Below, in pieces: positions 42,001 to 49,359 of a DNA stretch of 64,000 bases. The notes under the pieces are model-generated. The model was not told the origin of the DNA, did no database searches, and saw only the letters and a list, made by a program, of their open reading frames with translations. Source of the stretch: Lachnoclostridium sp. An169 (GTDB lineage Bacteria; Bacillota; Clostridia; Lachnospirales; Lachnospiraceae); assembly GCF_002160525.1 (NCBI RefSeq), contig NZ_NFKT01000021.1, positions 1 to 64,000 of the forward strand, read 5' to 3'. Numbering within the stretch: position 1 is the first letter of the stretch; each line of letters starts with the position of its first letter. A program made the position numbers and the translations under genes.

Positions 42001-43577
42001 GTCCATTTCAGAGTAGTCTCATAATTCTTCCACTGGATGGTATAACCTTTCGCATTTGTATTCTGGTGAAATCTTTCTCCTAAATAATCAGTTACAGATC
42101 CTCCCATACCATATTCCTGCTTTAAAAATTCTGCTTTTTCCTTATTGCTGTGTTCTTGCAGAAAATAGGAGTAAATTCTGTATTTGCCATGTTCAAAGGA
42201 AGAACCGGCCTGCAGGGTATGGTCAATGATTTCCTGTGGCATAGAAAAAGCAGGAGATTCCTCTCCTGCCAGTTCTTCTAATAATGACTGTTGTTCTGCC
42301 ACCGTTGGCTGTGGTTCTGCAGTCGGTTCCTGCCTTTCCTCTTCCGGCTGTGGTTCTTGTCCGGTTAACTGTAGATCAGTTCTCTCATCACGATCTCTTC
42401 CGCTGCCTGCCGGATGTTGTTCATCCACTGTACCCACGCCATCTGGTCTTTCGCTTTCAGTTCCTCTGTCACGCCCCAGGCTGTTTTCATCTGTTCTGTC
42501 AGGACTTCCATCCGCTCCTGTGCCTCTCGCTGCACTTCGTTCAGATGGCGGTTCAGTTCTCCTTTTGTCAGCAGGTTCAGATACATCCCGTACCGGTAAT
42601 TTTTCAGATAAGTTTGACGGAGGGAAGCGTACTTCCCACGGTGTACTTCCGGTTCGTCCGGCACGGTCAGATCCGGAAGAAGATAATCGCCCTGTCTGCT
42701 GTATGTGATCGCTCTCATGTGTAACGCCCCTTTCTGTAATCCGTTCTCTGTTTTCGCTTTCATTATATCGGTCTGTCTCTTTCCCGGCAAAGGTGCGACT
42801 ATTCTTTCTCTCTGCCTTTCTCAGCTTATTGACAGTATCGGAAATCTCGGATAATGCCATTTCCGCCACATCACTGGCCGCAACACCAAACAGATTGACC
42901 ATTTCCGGCGTATTAAAGTCCGTGATATTCCGGAAGTCCTCTGTATCCAGATACAGGTCGGTATCCACGCCGCACCGTACCATGACCATATAAGCAACAC
43001 TGGCCGATAAAAGCTGGCGGGCCTCCACCTCCACGTTGTACTCGTCCACCTCTTCCAGATAGCTGTTCTTTCGTCCTGAGAGCAGATCCGGCAGATAATC
43101 CGCAAGGTTATCTTCTGCCGCAATCTTTGCCGCCTCCAGTATGGTTTCCGCAAATCCTGTCACTGTTTCGTCCACGCTAAAGGCATTGGCAAGGGTTTCT
43201 CTCACATCCGGCTGATATTCTTCTGGCACTTCCCACAATGGCACTGGCCGGAGCAGACGGCGGTAACGTCCTTCCTGCGTATCTGAAACGTCATAATAGT
43301 ATTTCAAGCTCAGTTTCGGGCTGTCCTTGTCAAAAACTGCGATTCCTTTGGAATCCCGCTTTACCCACCGCCCAAACTTCTCATTCCAGACTTTCATAGG
43401 CAGCACTGCGGACGCCTCCGGGCGCTGTGCATAGATTAGAATCTGGTCATCAAAAGGCAGCCGGAAGTTCCTGCAGGCAGAGCGCAGGAAAGACAGCCAG
43501 TTTTCCGGACTGGCAGTTACTTCTTTTACAGTCTCTACATAAAGATCTGTGATCAAGTCATATTTCTTCTTTGCCAT
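36075..43577 (-). CDS. Giant DNA methylase / SNF2-type helicase of the element
   Basis: 2500 residues. Order: an N-terminal domain (1-280); a low-complexity charged region (about 280-450, overprinted by tnpV); further polyvalent-type domains; an N6-adenine methylase near 1000-1090 (EPSCGIGNF, GNVPFGSY in place of NPPF); and an SNF2/DEAD helicase at 1690-2230 (Walker A GAGKT near 1700, DEAD near 1862, QRAGRTIRQGNQNP near 2180). A coiled-coil end completes it. Proteins of this type are carried by many conjugative elements and phages and are thought to protect incoming DNA. No frameshift was found in 7.5 kb. Confidence 0.93.
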   Translation of the reverse strand: MAKKKYDLITDLYVETVKEVTASPENWLSFLRSACRNFRLPFDDQILIYAQRPEASAVLPMKVWNEKFGRWVKRDSKGIAVFDKDSPKLSLKYYYDVSDTQEGRYRRLLRPVPLWEVPEEYQPDVRETLANAFSVDETVTGFAETILEAAKIAAEDNLADYLPDLLSGRKNSYLEEVDEYNVEVEARQLLSASVAYMVMVRCGVDTDLYLDTEDFRNITDFNTPEMVNLFGVAASDVAEMALSEISDTVNKLRKAERKNSRTFAGKETDRYNESENRERITERGVTHESDHIQQTGRLSSSGSDRAGRTGSTPWEVRFPPSNLSEKLPVRDVSEPADKRRTEPPSERSAARGTGADGSPDRTDENSLGRDRGTESERPDGVGTVDEQHPAGSGRDRDERTDLQLTGQEPQPEEERQEPTAEPQPTVAEQQSLLEELAGEESPAFSMPQEIIDHTLQAGSSFEHGKYRIYSYFLQEHSNKEKAEFLKQEYGMGGSVTDYLGERFHQNTNAKGYTIQWKNYETTLKWTAVAKRIDELIAVGRYMTEKELEYIPEYEKTILTGNIYDFFYNQPETFLRPYPYGSDYHRAIDQIRPQLDDPKQVKEILSMMEEVLAGTADYDQRYPSMQQVYKDLTDYRDGVFRLVTPIPAERENTQAPPEPVPAQSREEVLAGRLNAFYQAYDWYEYQDTIEAGETQEDVLRQLREQLADPQSVQEIYSYLISVREGMDTEDENYSEVSALIAGIADLPAMKSPYDLQVDTIVTIGTKEYSIDFISDEMVVLRDQMYPLFTEEMPREVFDRRVRENPANDHLKAGRKPSEEPAEKDKEEPAATQEMAQEQEDGFTGIKPEDNPFEKEPEELLEDLAPAWTQKKPAGRVRGFDPHPEIPQESRRQYQITDEHLGEGTEKEKFRANIMAIQLLKKCEEENRFATPKEQEILAGYVGWGGLSDAFDETKSSWSTEYLELKTVLTEEEYTAARQSTLTAFYTPPVVVSAMYRALENMGLKSGNILEPSCGIGNFIGRKPESLSDCRVYGVEIDSISARIAQQLYQKSTIVAQGFENADLPDSFFDVVIGNVPFGSYKVLDRKYDKYNFLIHDYFIAKSIDKTRPKGVLALITSNGISGGTMDKRDDRVRRYIAQRCDLLGAIRLPNNAFLANAGTEINTDILFFQKRETPRDLNVDLPDWVEVERLYENDHVNEQGESRHRVVSINPYFQQHPEMVLGEQEIVSGPYGPQLICKPYPYRDLNELLEQAVENLEAEITDYEVEELVEEEDHSIPADPSVANFSYTVYDGKIYYRENSRMKPVELSVTAQNRVKGMIAIRDCTRELIAYQTEGYPDEEIEEQQKKLNHLYDLFQRKYGLLNSRANSMVFSDDSSYPLLCSLEIVAEDGTLERKADMFTKRTIKPHETVTRVDTASEALSLSLSEKACVDMEYLCSLTGKSAQEVEQELQGVIFRLPESEDLEHPRFVSEDEYLSGNVRQKLREAKRAAEISEVYRSNVEALEKVQPKDLTASEISVRLGATWIPESDIADFMFELLQTPNYSQWKIKVHFSRHTGEWNIEGKSIDRGNPRANNTYGTNRVNAYKIIEDTLNLRDTRVFDYVEDEEGKRKPVLNKKETAIAQGKQDLIKQAFQEWIWKDPERRQRLTADYNERFNAIRPREYDGSHLHFYGMNPEISLRKHQKDGVARIIYGGNTLLAYVVGAGKTYTMVAAAMECKRLGLCNKSMVVVPNHIIEQFAAEWLQLYPAANILVATKKDFEKKNRKKFCGRIAISNIDAVIIGHSQFEKIPLSVERQERMLEEEIDEIMEGIAEAKKIQGSRFTVKQMERTKKSLETRLKRLHDQSRKDDMITFEELGVDRLFVDEADNYKNLYLTTKMRNVGGIAQTEAQKSSDMYMKCRYLDEITGGKGVIFSTGTPVSNSMVELYTMQRYLQYGTLVEKNLQHFDAWASTFGETVTALEIAPEGNGYRLKTRFARFYNLPELLQMFQEVADIQTADMLNLPVPEAEYRVVKVEATDLQRDMVEELGNRAEKVRNHQVNPREDNMLKITNDGRKLALDQRLANPLLPDDPGSKINACVEEIYRHWEEGKDKKLTQLVFCDQSTPKTDGTFSVYNDIRDKLIARGIPPEEIAFIHDANTDVRKKKLFSKVRRGTVRILMGSTFKMGAGTNVQDRIIASHDLDCPWRPRDLEQRAGRTIRQGNQNPKVEIIRYVTEGTFDAYLYQTIENKQKYISQIMTSKNPARSVEDIDEVALSYAEIKALATGNPYIKEKMDLDIQVSKLQLLKQSFLNQKYEMEDQVAKHLPARIKEQETWITQYEADIAQVKAHTPPDRETFPVMQIGDYSYTEKKEAGQAIIDACKAMKSPEPVPLGAYRGLSMELSYSSASKEFVIALHGKGTYKVPLGTDIHGNITRLDNKINELPDNLSRCREVLETVKSQLETAKVEAQKEFPQEKELAEKVARLGELNALLDMDKKDHIVMEEEPEEEEIEPEREKAAWVR
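42365..42718 (-). CDS. tnpV: TnpV-like protein, overprinted in the helicase gene
   Basis: A 117-residue frame on the same strand as the helicase but in another frame. It starts MRAITYSRQGDYLLPDLTVP at 42718, with AAAGGGG 8 bases upstream, and ends QAAEEIVMRELIYS. This matches the TnpV family (LPDL.. start, RHLNEVQREAQERMEVLTEQ helix). In the same bases the helicase encodes only low-complexity charged sequence. The family conservation and ribosome-binding site indicate that it is a real overlapping gene. Its function in the element is not known. Confidence 0.75.
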   Translation of the reverse strand: MRAITYSRQGDYLLPDLTVPDEPEVHRGKYASLRQTYLKNYRYGMYLNLLTKGELNRHLNEVQREAQERMEVLTEQMKTAWGVTEELKAKDQMAWVQWMNNIRQAAEEIVMRELIYS

Positions 43578-43831
43578 ACATCCCTGCCTCCTTTCCGTTT
43601 TGTCTCACTCATGGGCCGATAACAAATCCCATTCTTTTCCATCTGCTTTGCAAACTGGCGAATATTCTTGCACCTTCCGTCTATTTCCACCTGTTCCTCA
43701 CTGTGATAGCGGCAGAAAGCGCAGGAGCAATCCCCGTTGTCATACTCCAGACGCAGAAAAGAACTGTCCGGAAGAGAAAAAAGTGGGTTTCCCCGGCTGT
43801 CCGTAAAGCAGATCATTTTTTCACTGCTCAT
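43553..43831 (-). CDS. Small Cys-containing element protein, 92 residues
   Basis: Contains CSCAFCRYHSEEQVEIDGRC, a probable metal site, and a basic end. It overlaps the helicase start by 25 bases and its own ATG overlaps the preceding gene (ATGA), so it belongs to the same operon. Function unknown. Confidence 0.75.
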   Translation of the reverse strand: MSSEKMICFTDSRGNPLFSLPDSSFLRLEYDNGDCSCAFCRYHSEEQVEIDGRCKNIRQFAKQMEKNGICYRPMSETKRKGGRDVWQRRNMT

Positions 43832-44046
43832 ATCTCCCCGCCTCCCAAAAATGTTATGAACTTTCCGGCTTTTACTGCTTTCTGGATCTCATTGATCATC
43901 CCGATTTCTGCTACTGTGATCCCCGGCAGAGACAAAATATCATCCATTGTCATATTTAAAACTGCTTTTTCATTGTCAAATCCCGCCTCCATCAGCTTTG
44001 AGAGGGAGCGGACAGCCTTATTGTTGATCTGTGCCAACTTCCACAC
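43828..44046 (-). CDS. Helix-hairpin-helix-like small protein, 72 residues
   Basis: NKAVRSLSKLMEAGFDNEKA is followed by TMDDILSLPGITVAEIGMIN, which resembles a helix-hairpin-helix or UBA-like fold. It may bind DNA or protein. Coupled to the next gene. Known as a conserved small gene of such elements without assigned role. Confidence 0.7.
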   Translation of the reverse strand: MWKLAQINNKAVRSLSKLMEAGFDNEKAVLNMTMDDILSLPGITVAEIGMINEIQKAVKAGKFITFLGGGEI

Positions 44047-44073
44047 CTCCTTTCAGTCCGTTTCTGCTCTTTC

Positions 44074-44412
44074 TCACGCATAGTCCTCATCCTCGCTTTC
44101 TTCCATGACCTTCCTCCCATAAGGCGTAAACGTATACCAGCCCGTCCGGTCAGACTGTCCTTTGTTCCACTCGCCTTTTATGAGGACGCCTGCCCGTTTC
44201 AGCCTTGCAAGGCCCGTGCTGACCATATGTTTTGTCAGATGAGGCATACGGATCAGAAACATTTTCCGGCTGCAGCACATCCAGGTTTCCCCGTCATACC
44301 GGCAGCGTCCATGAAATTCATTCTCTTTTATTTCCGTCCAGATTGCCTCCGCAAGCAAAGCTGCGGCTATCCCATACCGTCTGGCAATCCCAGTATTAAA
44401 CTTCTGTATCAA
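44074..44412 (-). CDS. Winged-helix protein, replication-initiator type
   Basis: 112 residues. MIQKFNTGIARRYGIAAALL and MPHLTKHMVSTGLARLKRAG match the winged-helix fold of small replication or RepA-N-terminal-like proteins found in conjugative elements. A short CCSR stretch is present. It is likely to bind DNA, perhaps at a nearby origin. Confidence 0.75.
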   Translation of the reverse strand: MIQKFNTGIARRYGIAAALLAEAIWTEIKENEFHGRCRYDGETWMCCSRKMFLIRMPHLTKHMVSTGLARLKRAGVLIKGEWNKGQSDRTGWYTFTPYGRKVMEESEDEDYA

Positions 44413-44478
44413 TGGCTTTTCCTCCTTTCGTCCGGTATGTAAAGAGGCGGCTTACCGCCGCCTCCTGTCACGTTCTGT

Positions 44479-44568
44479 CTATTTCTTCCGGTTCCGCAGA
44501 TTCAGCCAGATCAAGGCTCCTGCGATAAATGCCACTAAAATGACCGTGATCCATATCTTTGCGTTCAT
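44479..44568 (-). CDS. 29-residue membrane peptide
   Basis: MNAKIWITVILVAFIAGALI is followed by WLNLRNRKK and a stop. Its ATG overlaps the stop of the large adhesin gene (ATGA). A single helix with a positive-inside end. Short membrane peptides in this position are seen in related elements. Confidence 0.6.
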   Translation of the reverse strand: MNAKIWITVILVAFIAGALIWLNLRNRKK

Positions 44569-47500
44569 GCCTTATCTTCTCCTTTCCTTTTTCTCATTTT
44601 CACTGCTGTCAGAATACCAAAGGCTGCCACGCCTGCTCCGGACAGGGCAGATAACCCGATCCACAGGCCCGGCCTGCTGTCATCTCCGGTCTTCGGTGTC
44701 GTGATCAGTTCCTCCGGGATCTTTTCATTCGTCATAGTGGCCTTTACGATCTGTCCGTCCTCCTTGATCTCAAAGGCGTATTCGGACTCATCAATCTCAT
44801 AGCCTTCCGGCGCATTATACTCCTGATAGGTGTATTTTCCATACCGCAGAGTAAAGATGGCGATCCCGTTCTCATCTGTTACACCTGTGGCGACGATATT
44901 CCCATCCTCGTCCTTAATGCGGAATCCGGCATTTGGAAGAGGTTTCCCGTCTGCAACGTCTGTCTTGGTCAGTTCCAGTTTTCCGGTAATCGGCTGGTTG
45001 ATAAAGCCAACGCCTGCCTCATTTTCCACATCTACGATCTTTCCGTCCTCACTGATCTCAAAGTAATAGGCGTTCTCATCCAGCTTGAAGCCTTCTGGGG
45101 CAGTCTTTTCTTTCACAAAATATCCTCCGTAGAGCAGACCGTCCGTCTGGTAAATGCCCTCTGAGATTTCCGGGATTTCTCCCACAAGTTCATCCTTTTC
45201 GGTCAGTTTCTGGTCTTTGTCCGTATCTGCATACAACTCAAATACAGCGCCCGTCAGCTTGTTCGCCGGATATTCTGCGTCCACTTTTGTCAGACGGACA
45301 CTGCCCTCAATGAGTTTGTTGATCAGCTCCACCTCGATCACTTCCTCATCTTCCGTAACCGATACATAGTGGAGGGCCTCATTCAGCACATATCCTTCCG
45401 GGCTTGCGATCTCCCGGACGATCCATCTGCCAAACGGTACATCCTCAAATGCAAAGGCTCCGTCCTCATCAGAAGTAGTTACCATTAAGGCAGTATCTTC
45501 CGTAAATTCTTCTGCACCTGCGGAAAACAGGCCAATCGTTGCGCCTTCCAGTGCCTCCCCGTCCGTGTCTACTTTCCGTCCGGAGATCTTTCCCCGGATC
45601 AGTTCATTCTCAATGGCATTTCCCTCATTTGCGGAAATATGGACAACAGCGGTATCCTGCCCCTGGTAGGTAAAGTCCACAGGATAGGTTTCTTCTGACA
45701 GAAGATAATGCTGGTCAGTGGCAACTTCTTTCACATAATACTTGCCAAAAGGCAGGTCTGTCTGAAATGCGGCGGTTCCCTCTGTACTGCAGAACACGAT
45801 CTCGATCAGACCGTCCGCCGGAATCACGGAACCGTCCGCTGCTGTCAGATCCTCTGCAGCATACAGGCCAAAGGCCACGTTCTGGATCTCTCCTGCACTT
45901 CCGATCCCAAAGATTTCATCCTGTTCCAGTGTCTTTGTAAGGTCAACCGTCACTTTCTGTCGCTCATTATAGAAAGCGGTGTCCGCCTCTGTTACAGATA
46001 CTTCCTGTCCGGCATATGTCAGCTCCGCCTCATGGGTTTCTGTATTCAGCACCAGACCTTCCGGCGCTGTCTTTTCCACGATCTGATATTTCCCCAGATA
46101 CAATTCTTTTGTCTCTGCCTTGCCTTCCTCATCTGTGGTAATGGTATCCACTACATCCCCGGCGTTTGCCCGCACAGTTCCGTCCGGCGTCACAATGTCC
46201 TCGGCGGCGATCACTTCATATACCGCCCCAGCCTGCCCGGTTACTGCATAAACAGGCGTGTAGATGTTCTCGCCTTCCGCAAGGTTCCCGTCTTTGTCCA
46301 CCACACCGTCTCCAAACACCTGCACAGAGGAGAACTCCTCGCCGGTTTTTGTCACAAGGATCTTGCCTTTCTGCGGCATATCCTCTTTTTCCACCGTGAT
46401 CACGGTCACTCCGCTGTCCTCCCCGGACTGTTCTTCGGATACCGTGAATGGAACCGGCGTACTGTCCAGTACATACCCGTAAGGAGCCTGTACCTCCACT
46501 AATGTGTAATTTCCATAAGGCAGTACCTCCGGTGTAATCAGATAACCGTCACTTCCGGTATAGAAAGTATCCAGCTTTGTGACTTCCGGATAGGTATACT
46601 GCATGGTCACAAGGTTCCCGGATTCGTCATAGATCTGGAACCCGGCTCCCGCAAGGGGGATGGTGTTTCCCGTTTCTGCGTCTTTCTTGACTACTTTGAT
46701 ATAGGATTCAAACAGGCGGTTGTTGATGAGGTAGCGGTAAACTTCTCCGTCACTGCTGATATACACATCAAAGTCTCCGATCATCTCCCGGCCTTCCCAG
46801 CCTTTTGTCTGGTGTACCGTATAAATGCCATAAGGCAGGTCTTTCGTCTCGGCATATCCGTTCTCATCACACACCAGCGTATCCCGCTCGCTGTCCTTTG
46901 CCCTGTCATAGCTGCCTGCACTCTTTAAATACACCTGGAACTCTGCACCTTCCTCCGGTGTTTCGATCTGCGTACTTCCGTCATCCGTGTGCTTGATGAT
47001 AGAAATCCTTCCCTTTATGACCTGCTCATTCACGTCATTGGAAGTATCGTTCAGCTCCACGGTATAAAGAGTTGCCTCTGCTCCCACATGGTAGGAAGTC
47101 TCGTCCAGCAGATACCCTTCGGACGGGCTGATCTCCCGGATTGTCCAGTTATCTCCACACACATAATATTTCGAAGTAAAACTGCCATTGCTGTCCGTGG
47201 TGTAAGTGTCAATCAGTGTATCCCCGTCATAAATCCCGTACACTGCGCCTGCCAGCGTAGCGTCTCCCTGCGGGATTCCTGTCTCCCGGTCTGTCTTTGT
47301 GGCCGTTACCCGGAATTTTTTCAGTACGTTATGGACGGTGGCATTGGTTACTTCGTTCCAGTTGACAGTCACGTTCTGGGCCGCCGGAACCACATAGCGG
47401 TCTGCTGTCTCCACTTCCTCCAGCGTATAGGGCGTATCGCCGGAGATCAGAATATTAGAAAATGTAGCAACACCTGTGCTGTCCGTAACCGCATATTCAT

Positions 47501-48419
47501 CCACCGGGATACCGGAAAGAGAGGTTCCGTAGAGATGGAACTTCATGCCTTCCACCAGACCGTCCTCAGAAGTCTTGGTCACTTTCAAGTCTCCACGCTT
47601 GAGGATATTGGAAAAGTCCACGGTAGCGGTTTCCCCGCCTTTGACCTCCACAGTCTTCGCTTTCTGCGGTTCATATCGGTTCTCTGTCAGCTCTGTTACC
47701 GTGTAAGTTCCCGGCTGAAGGTTCTCCACTTTGATCGTTCCATCCTCCCCGGTTGTCACGGTCTGATCAATCCCGTTGCCCGTGATCTGGAATTGTAATC
47801 CGGCCACCACACCGTCCTCCGATGTTTTCACAATCTGAACGTGGCCATAAGGAATCTTCACATTCAGATATGCCTGCACCGCTGCTGTATTCTCCACGCC
47901 TGTAACCACGTCCTGTAAAGACGGATCTCCATAGGCAATCAGCTTTGCGCTGCTGCTCACTGTGGGGATCTTCTTGTTTGCGGACAACTGCACGTTCCCG
48001 GCAATCGCTTTACTGGATGTGATGGTCAGTGTGTTTCCGGATGTGCTGACTTTCACATCACTGTTGGATGATGTGAAATTGAATTTCGACAGGACTCCAT
48101 TGGTGTCTGTCAGTTTCAGCACATATTGGTTTCCGTCCCATTTCAGTTCCTGCGGAGTGCTGTCTGTACTGCCGGACGCAAAACTGGGGATGGTTCCGTG
48201 GCTGACCATGCCGGAAATAATCTGGTTATACGCCGCTGCCACACCACTGTTCGCTCCGCCTACGCAAAGACTGTTATAGAATTTGGCGTCTGTCTGGGCA
48301 TAGGGGGCGGTGGCATTCCTGCACCCGGTCACGATCTCCCAGATGACCATCTGTGTCGCAAGGACTTTCTCATCTTCCGTGCCGGACAGACTGCCCATAC
48401 TGCCCTGTGCGCCATACAA
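44565..48419 (-). CDS. SpaA-repeat adhesin with sortase signal, N-terminus lost
   Basis: About 1284 codons from TTG 48419; the frame is open upstream to the preceding stop. There are ten SpaA/Cna-B type repeats (start motifs such as VTKTSEDGLVEGMKFHL), each expected to form an isopeptide bond, then TPKTGD, a helix and KMRKRKGEDKA. The first segment contains TQMVIWEIVTG, the glutamine half of a thioester domain, but the half with the reactive Cys and the signal peptide are absent. The AGGAGG at 48487-48492 serves an ATG in another frame that stops after 3 codons. It is therefore probably not secreted. Confidence 0.88.
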   Translation of the reverse strand: MYGAQGSMGSLSGTEDEKVLATQMVIWEIVTGCRNATAPYAQTDAKFYNSLCVGGANSGVAAAYNQIISGMVSHGTIPSFASGSTDSTPQELKWDGNQYVLKLTDTNGVLSKFNFTSSNSDVKVSTSGNTLTITSSKAIAGNVQLSANKKIPTVSSSAKLIAYGDPSLQDVVTGVENTAAVQAYLNVKIPYGHVQIVKTSEDGVVAGLQFQITGNGIDQTVTTGEDGTIKVENLQPGTYTVTELTENRYEPQKAKTVEVKGGETATVDFSNILKRGDLKVTKTSEDGLVEGMKFHLYGTSLSGIPVDEYAVTDSTGVATFSNILISGDTPYTLEEVETADRYVVPAAQNVTVNWNEVTNATVHNVLKKFRVTATKTDRETGIPQGDATLAGAVYGIYDGDTLIDTYTTDSNGSFTSKYYVCGDNWTIREISPSEGYLLDETSYHVGAEATLYTVELNDTSNDVNEQVIKGRISIIKHTDDGSTQIETPEEGAEFQVYLKSAGSYDRAKDSERDTLVCDENGYAETKDLPYGIYTVHQTKGWEGREMIGDFDVYISSDGEVYRYLINNRLFESYIKVVKKDAETGNTIPLAGAGFQIYDESGNLVTMQYTYPEVTKLDTFYTGSDGYLITPEVLPYGNYTLVEVQAPYGYVLDSTPVPFTVSEEQSGEDSGVTVITVEKEDMPQKGKILVTKTGEEFSSVQVFGDGVVDKDGNLAEGENIYTPVYAVTGQAGAVYEVIAAEDIVTPDGTVRANAGDVVDTITTDEEGKAETKELYLGKYQIVEKTAPEGLVLNTETHEAELTYAGQEVSVTEADTAFYNERQKVTVDLTKTLEQDEIFGIGSAGEIQNVAFGLYAAEDLTAADGSVIPADGLIEIVFCSTEGTAAFQTDLPFGKYYVKEVATDQHYLLSEETYPVDFTYQGQDTAVVHISANEGNAIENELIRGKISGRKVDTDGEALEGATIGLFSAGAEEFTEDTALMVTTSDEDGAFAFEDVPFGRWIVREIASPEGYVLNEALHYVSVTEDEEVIEVELINKLIEGSVRLTKVDAEYPANKLTGAVFELYADTDKDQKLTEKDELVGEIPEISEGIYQTDGLLYGGYFVKEKTAPEGFKLDENAYYFEISEDGKIVDVENEAGVGFINQPITGKLELTKTDVADGKPLPNAGFRIKDEDGNIVATGVTDENGIAIFTLRYGKYTYQEYNAPEGYEIDESEYAFEIKEDGQIVKATMTNEKIPEELITTPKTGDDSRPGLWIGLSALSGAGVAAFGILTAVKMRKRKGEDKA

Positions 48420-48545
48420 AAGTGCAAGGTTTACAGCGTCCTGTTTCTCTTTCCATAATTTTGAAATTAAGTTCTCATTAAAACCTCCTAAAAACAGATT
48501 GTCTCTATATCTAAAAATAGTATGGCTATGTATGATTCCCGATTA

Positions 48546-48899
48546 TTAAACGGGAATTTCCTCCTCTTCTGTTTCTAATCTTTTATCCTCAATCACATCA
48601 TAAAAATCAAAAATGAATTCTGAGGCAAAAACTTCCTGTAGCTCTTCCATTTTTTCCAACTGTGTGATTTCCTGCGGCCATTCCATTCCGGCAATGCCAA
48701 ACAATCCTCTCATCATATGGAAAGCCTCGCTGATTCTGCCGGTATCAACCAACGCAGCTATGGCAAAATAAATATCGTCCATATCCGAGATTTTCTGGCT
48801 ATTGGAAAACAGTTTTTCGATCAAGGGCAGTGTATAGGCCCCGGAAATCAGATTTGCAGTGTTTCTTACATCTTTGATCTTGTTGTCATCATTCTTCAT
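48546..48899 (-). CDS. Acidic helical protein, 117 residues
   Basis: Start MKNDDNKIKDVRNTANLISG at 48899 (GAGG 8 bases upstream). All-helical, with a strongly acidic end (ETEEEEIPV). It is the first gene at the right edge of the element. No family is recognised; the iteron-like region follows directly upstream. Confidence 0.7.
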   Translation of the reverse strand: MKNDDNKIKDVRNTANLISGAYTLPLIEKLFSNSQKISDMDDIYFAIAALVDTGRISEAFHMMRGLFGIAGMEWPQEITQLEKMEELQEVFASEFIFDFYDVIEDKRLETEEEEIPV

Positions 48900-48938
48900 T
48901 GACATTTCCTCTCTTTCTTTAAATCTGGCAAAAGCCAT

Positions 48939-49260
48939 ATATTTATAGAACGCAAAAAAGCCGCCTGCTCTCTACTACAAAGAACAAACGGCCTTTTGCA
49001 AAATCTATCCATATTCATTTATTCATAAACAGCGTTTGCCTGTTTTTTCTGCTGATAACTTATGATAATTTGGGGGAAGATACACTCACTCACGTTCAAA
49101 TTTGGGGGATAGCGTTATCCCCCAAAAAGAAATGGCACGCAAACTTCTCCTGTTCATTTCAGAAGAAAGAGGCGAAGTTTCACATGACATTTGGGGGATA
49201 GCCTTCCCCCAACTCTTCCCCCAAAAATCCCCCAAATTTGCCCGTAAAAAGCAATAATTT
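48939..49260. repeat. Iteron-like TTGGGGGA cluster at the element edge
   Basis: Seven copies of TTGGGGGA or its complement lie between 49070 and 49233: three forward (49070, 49102, 49191) and four reverse (49116, 49204, 49216, 49228). One pair forms a perfect 11-bp inverted repeat (TTTGGGGGATA with loop GCGT, 49101-49126). No gene fits here. Candidates are a replication or transfer origin, or arm sites of a recombinase; the choice is an inference. Confidence 0.8.
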
Positions 49261-49290
49261 ATGATACTTTACGGATTCGCTCCGGAACGC

Positions 49291-49339
49291 AGAAAAGCCC
49301 TTGAAAATGCCCATTTTACGGGATTTTCAAGGGCTTTAC
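49291..49339 (-). terminator. Terminator of the rpsB-tsf operon
   Basis: AGCCCTTGAAAAT and ATTTTCAAGGGCT form a 13-bp stem; in the direction of tsf it is followed by TTTTC. The mobile element ends next to it. Confidence 0.85.
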
Positions 49340-49359
49340 GCACCTTTGGTTTTAGGAAA

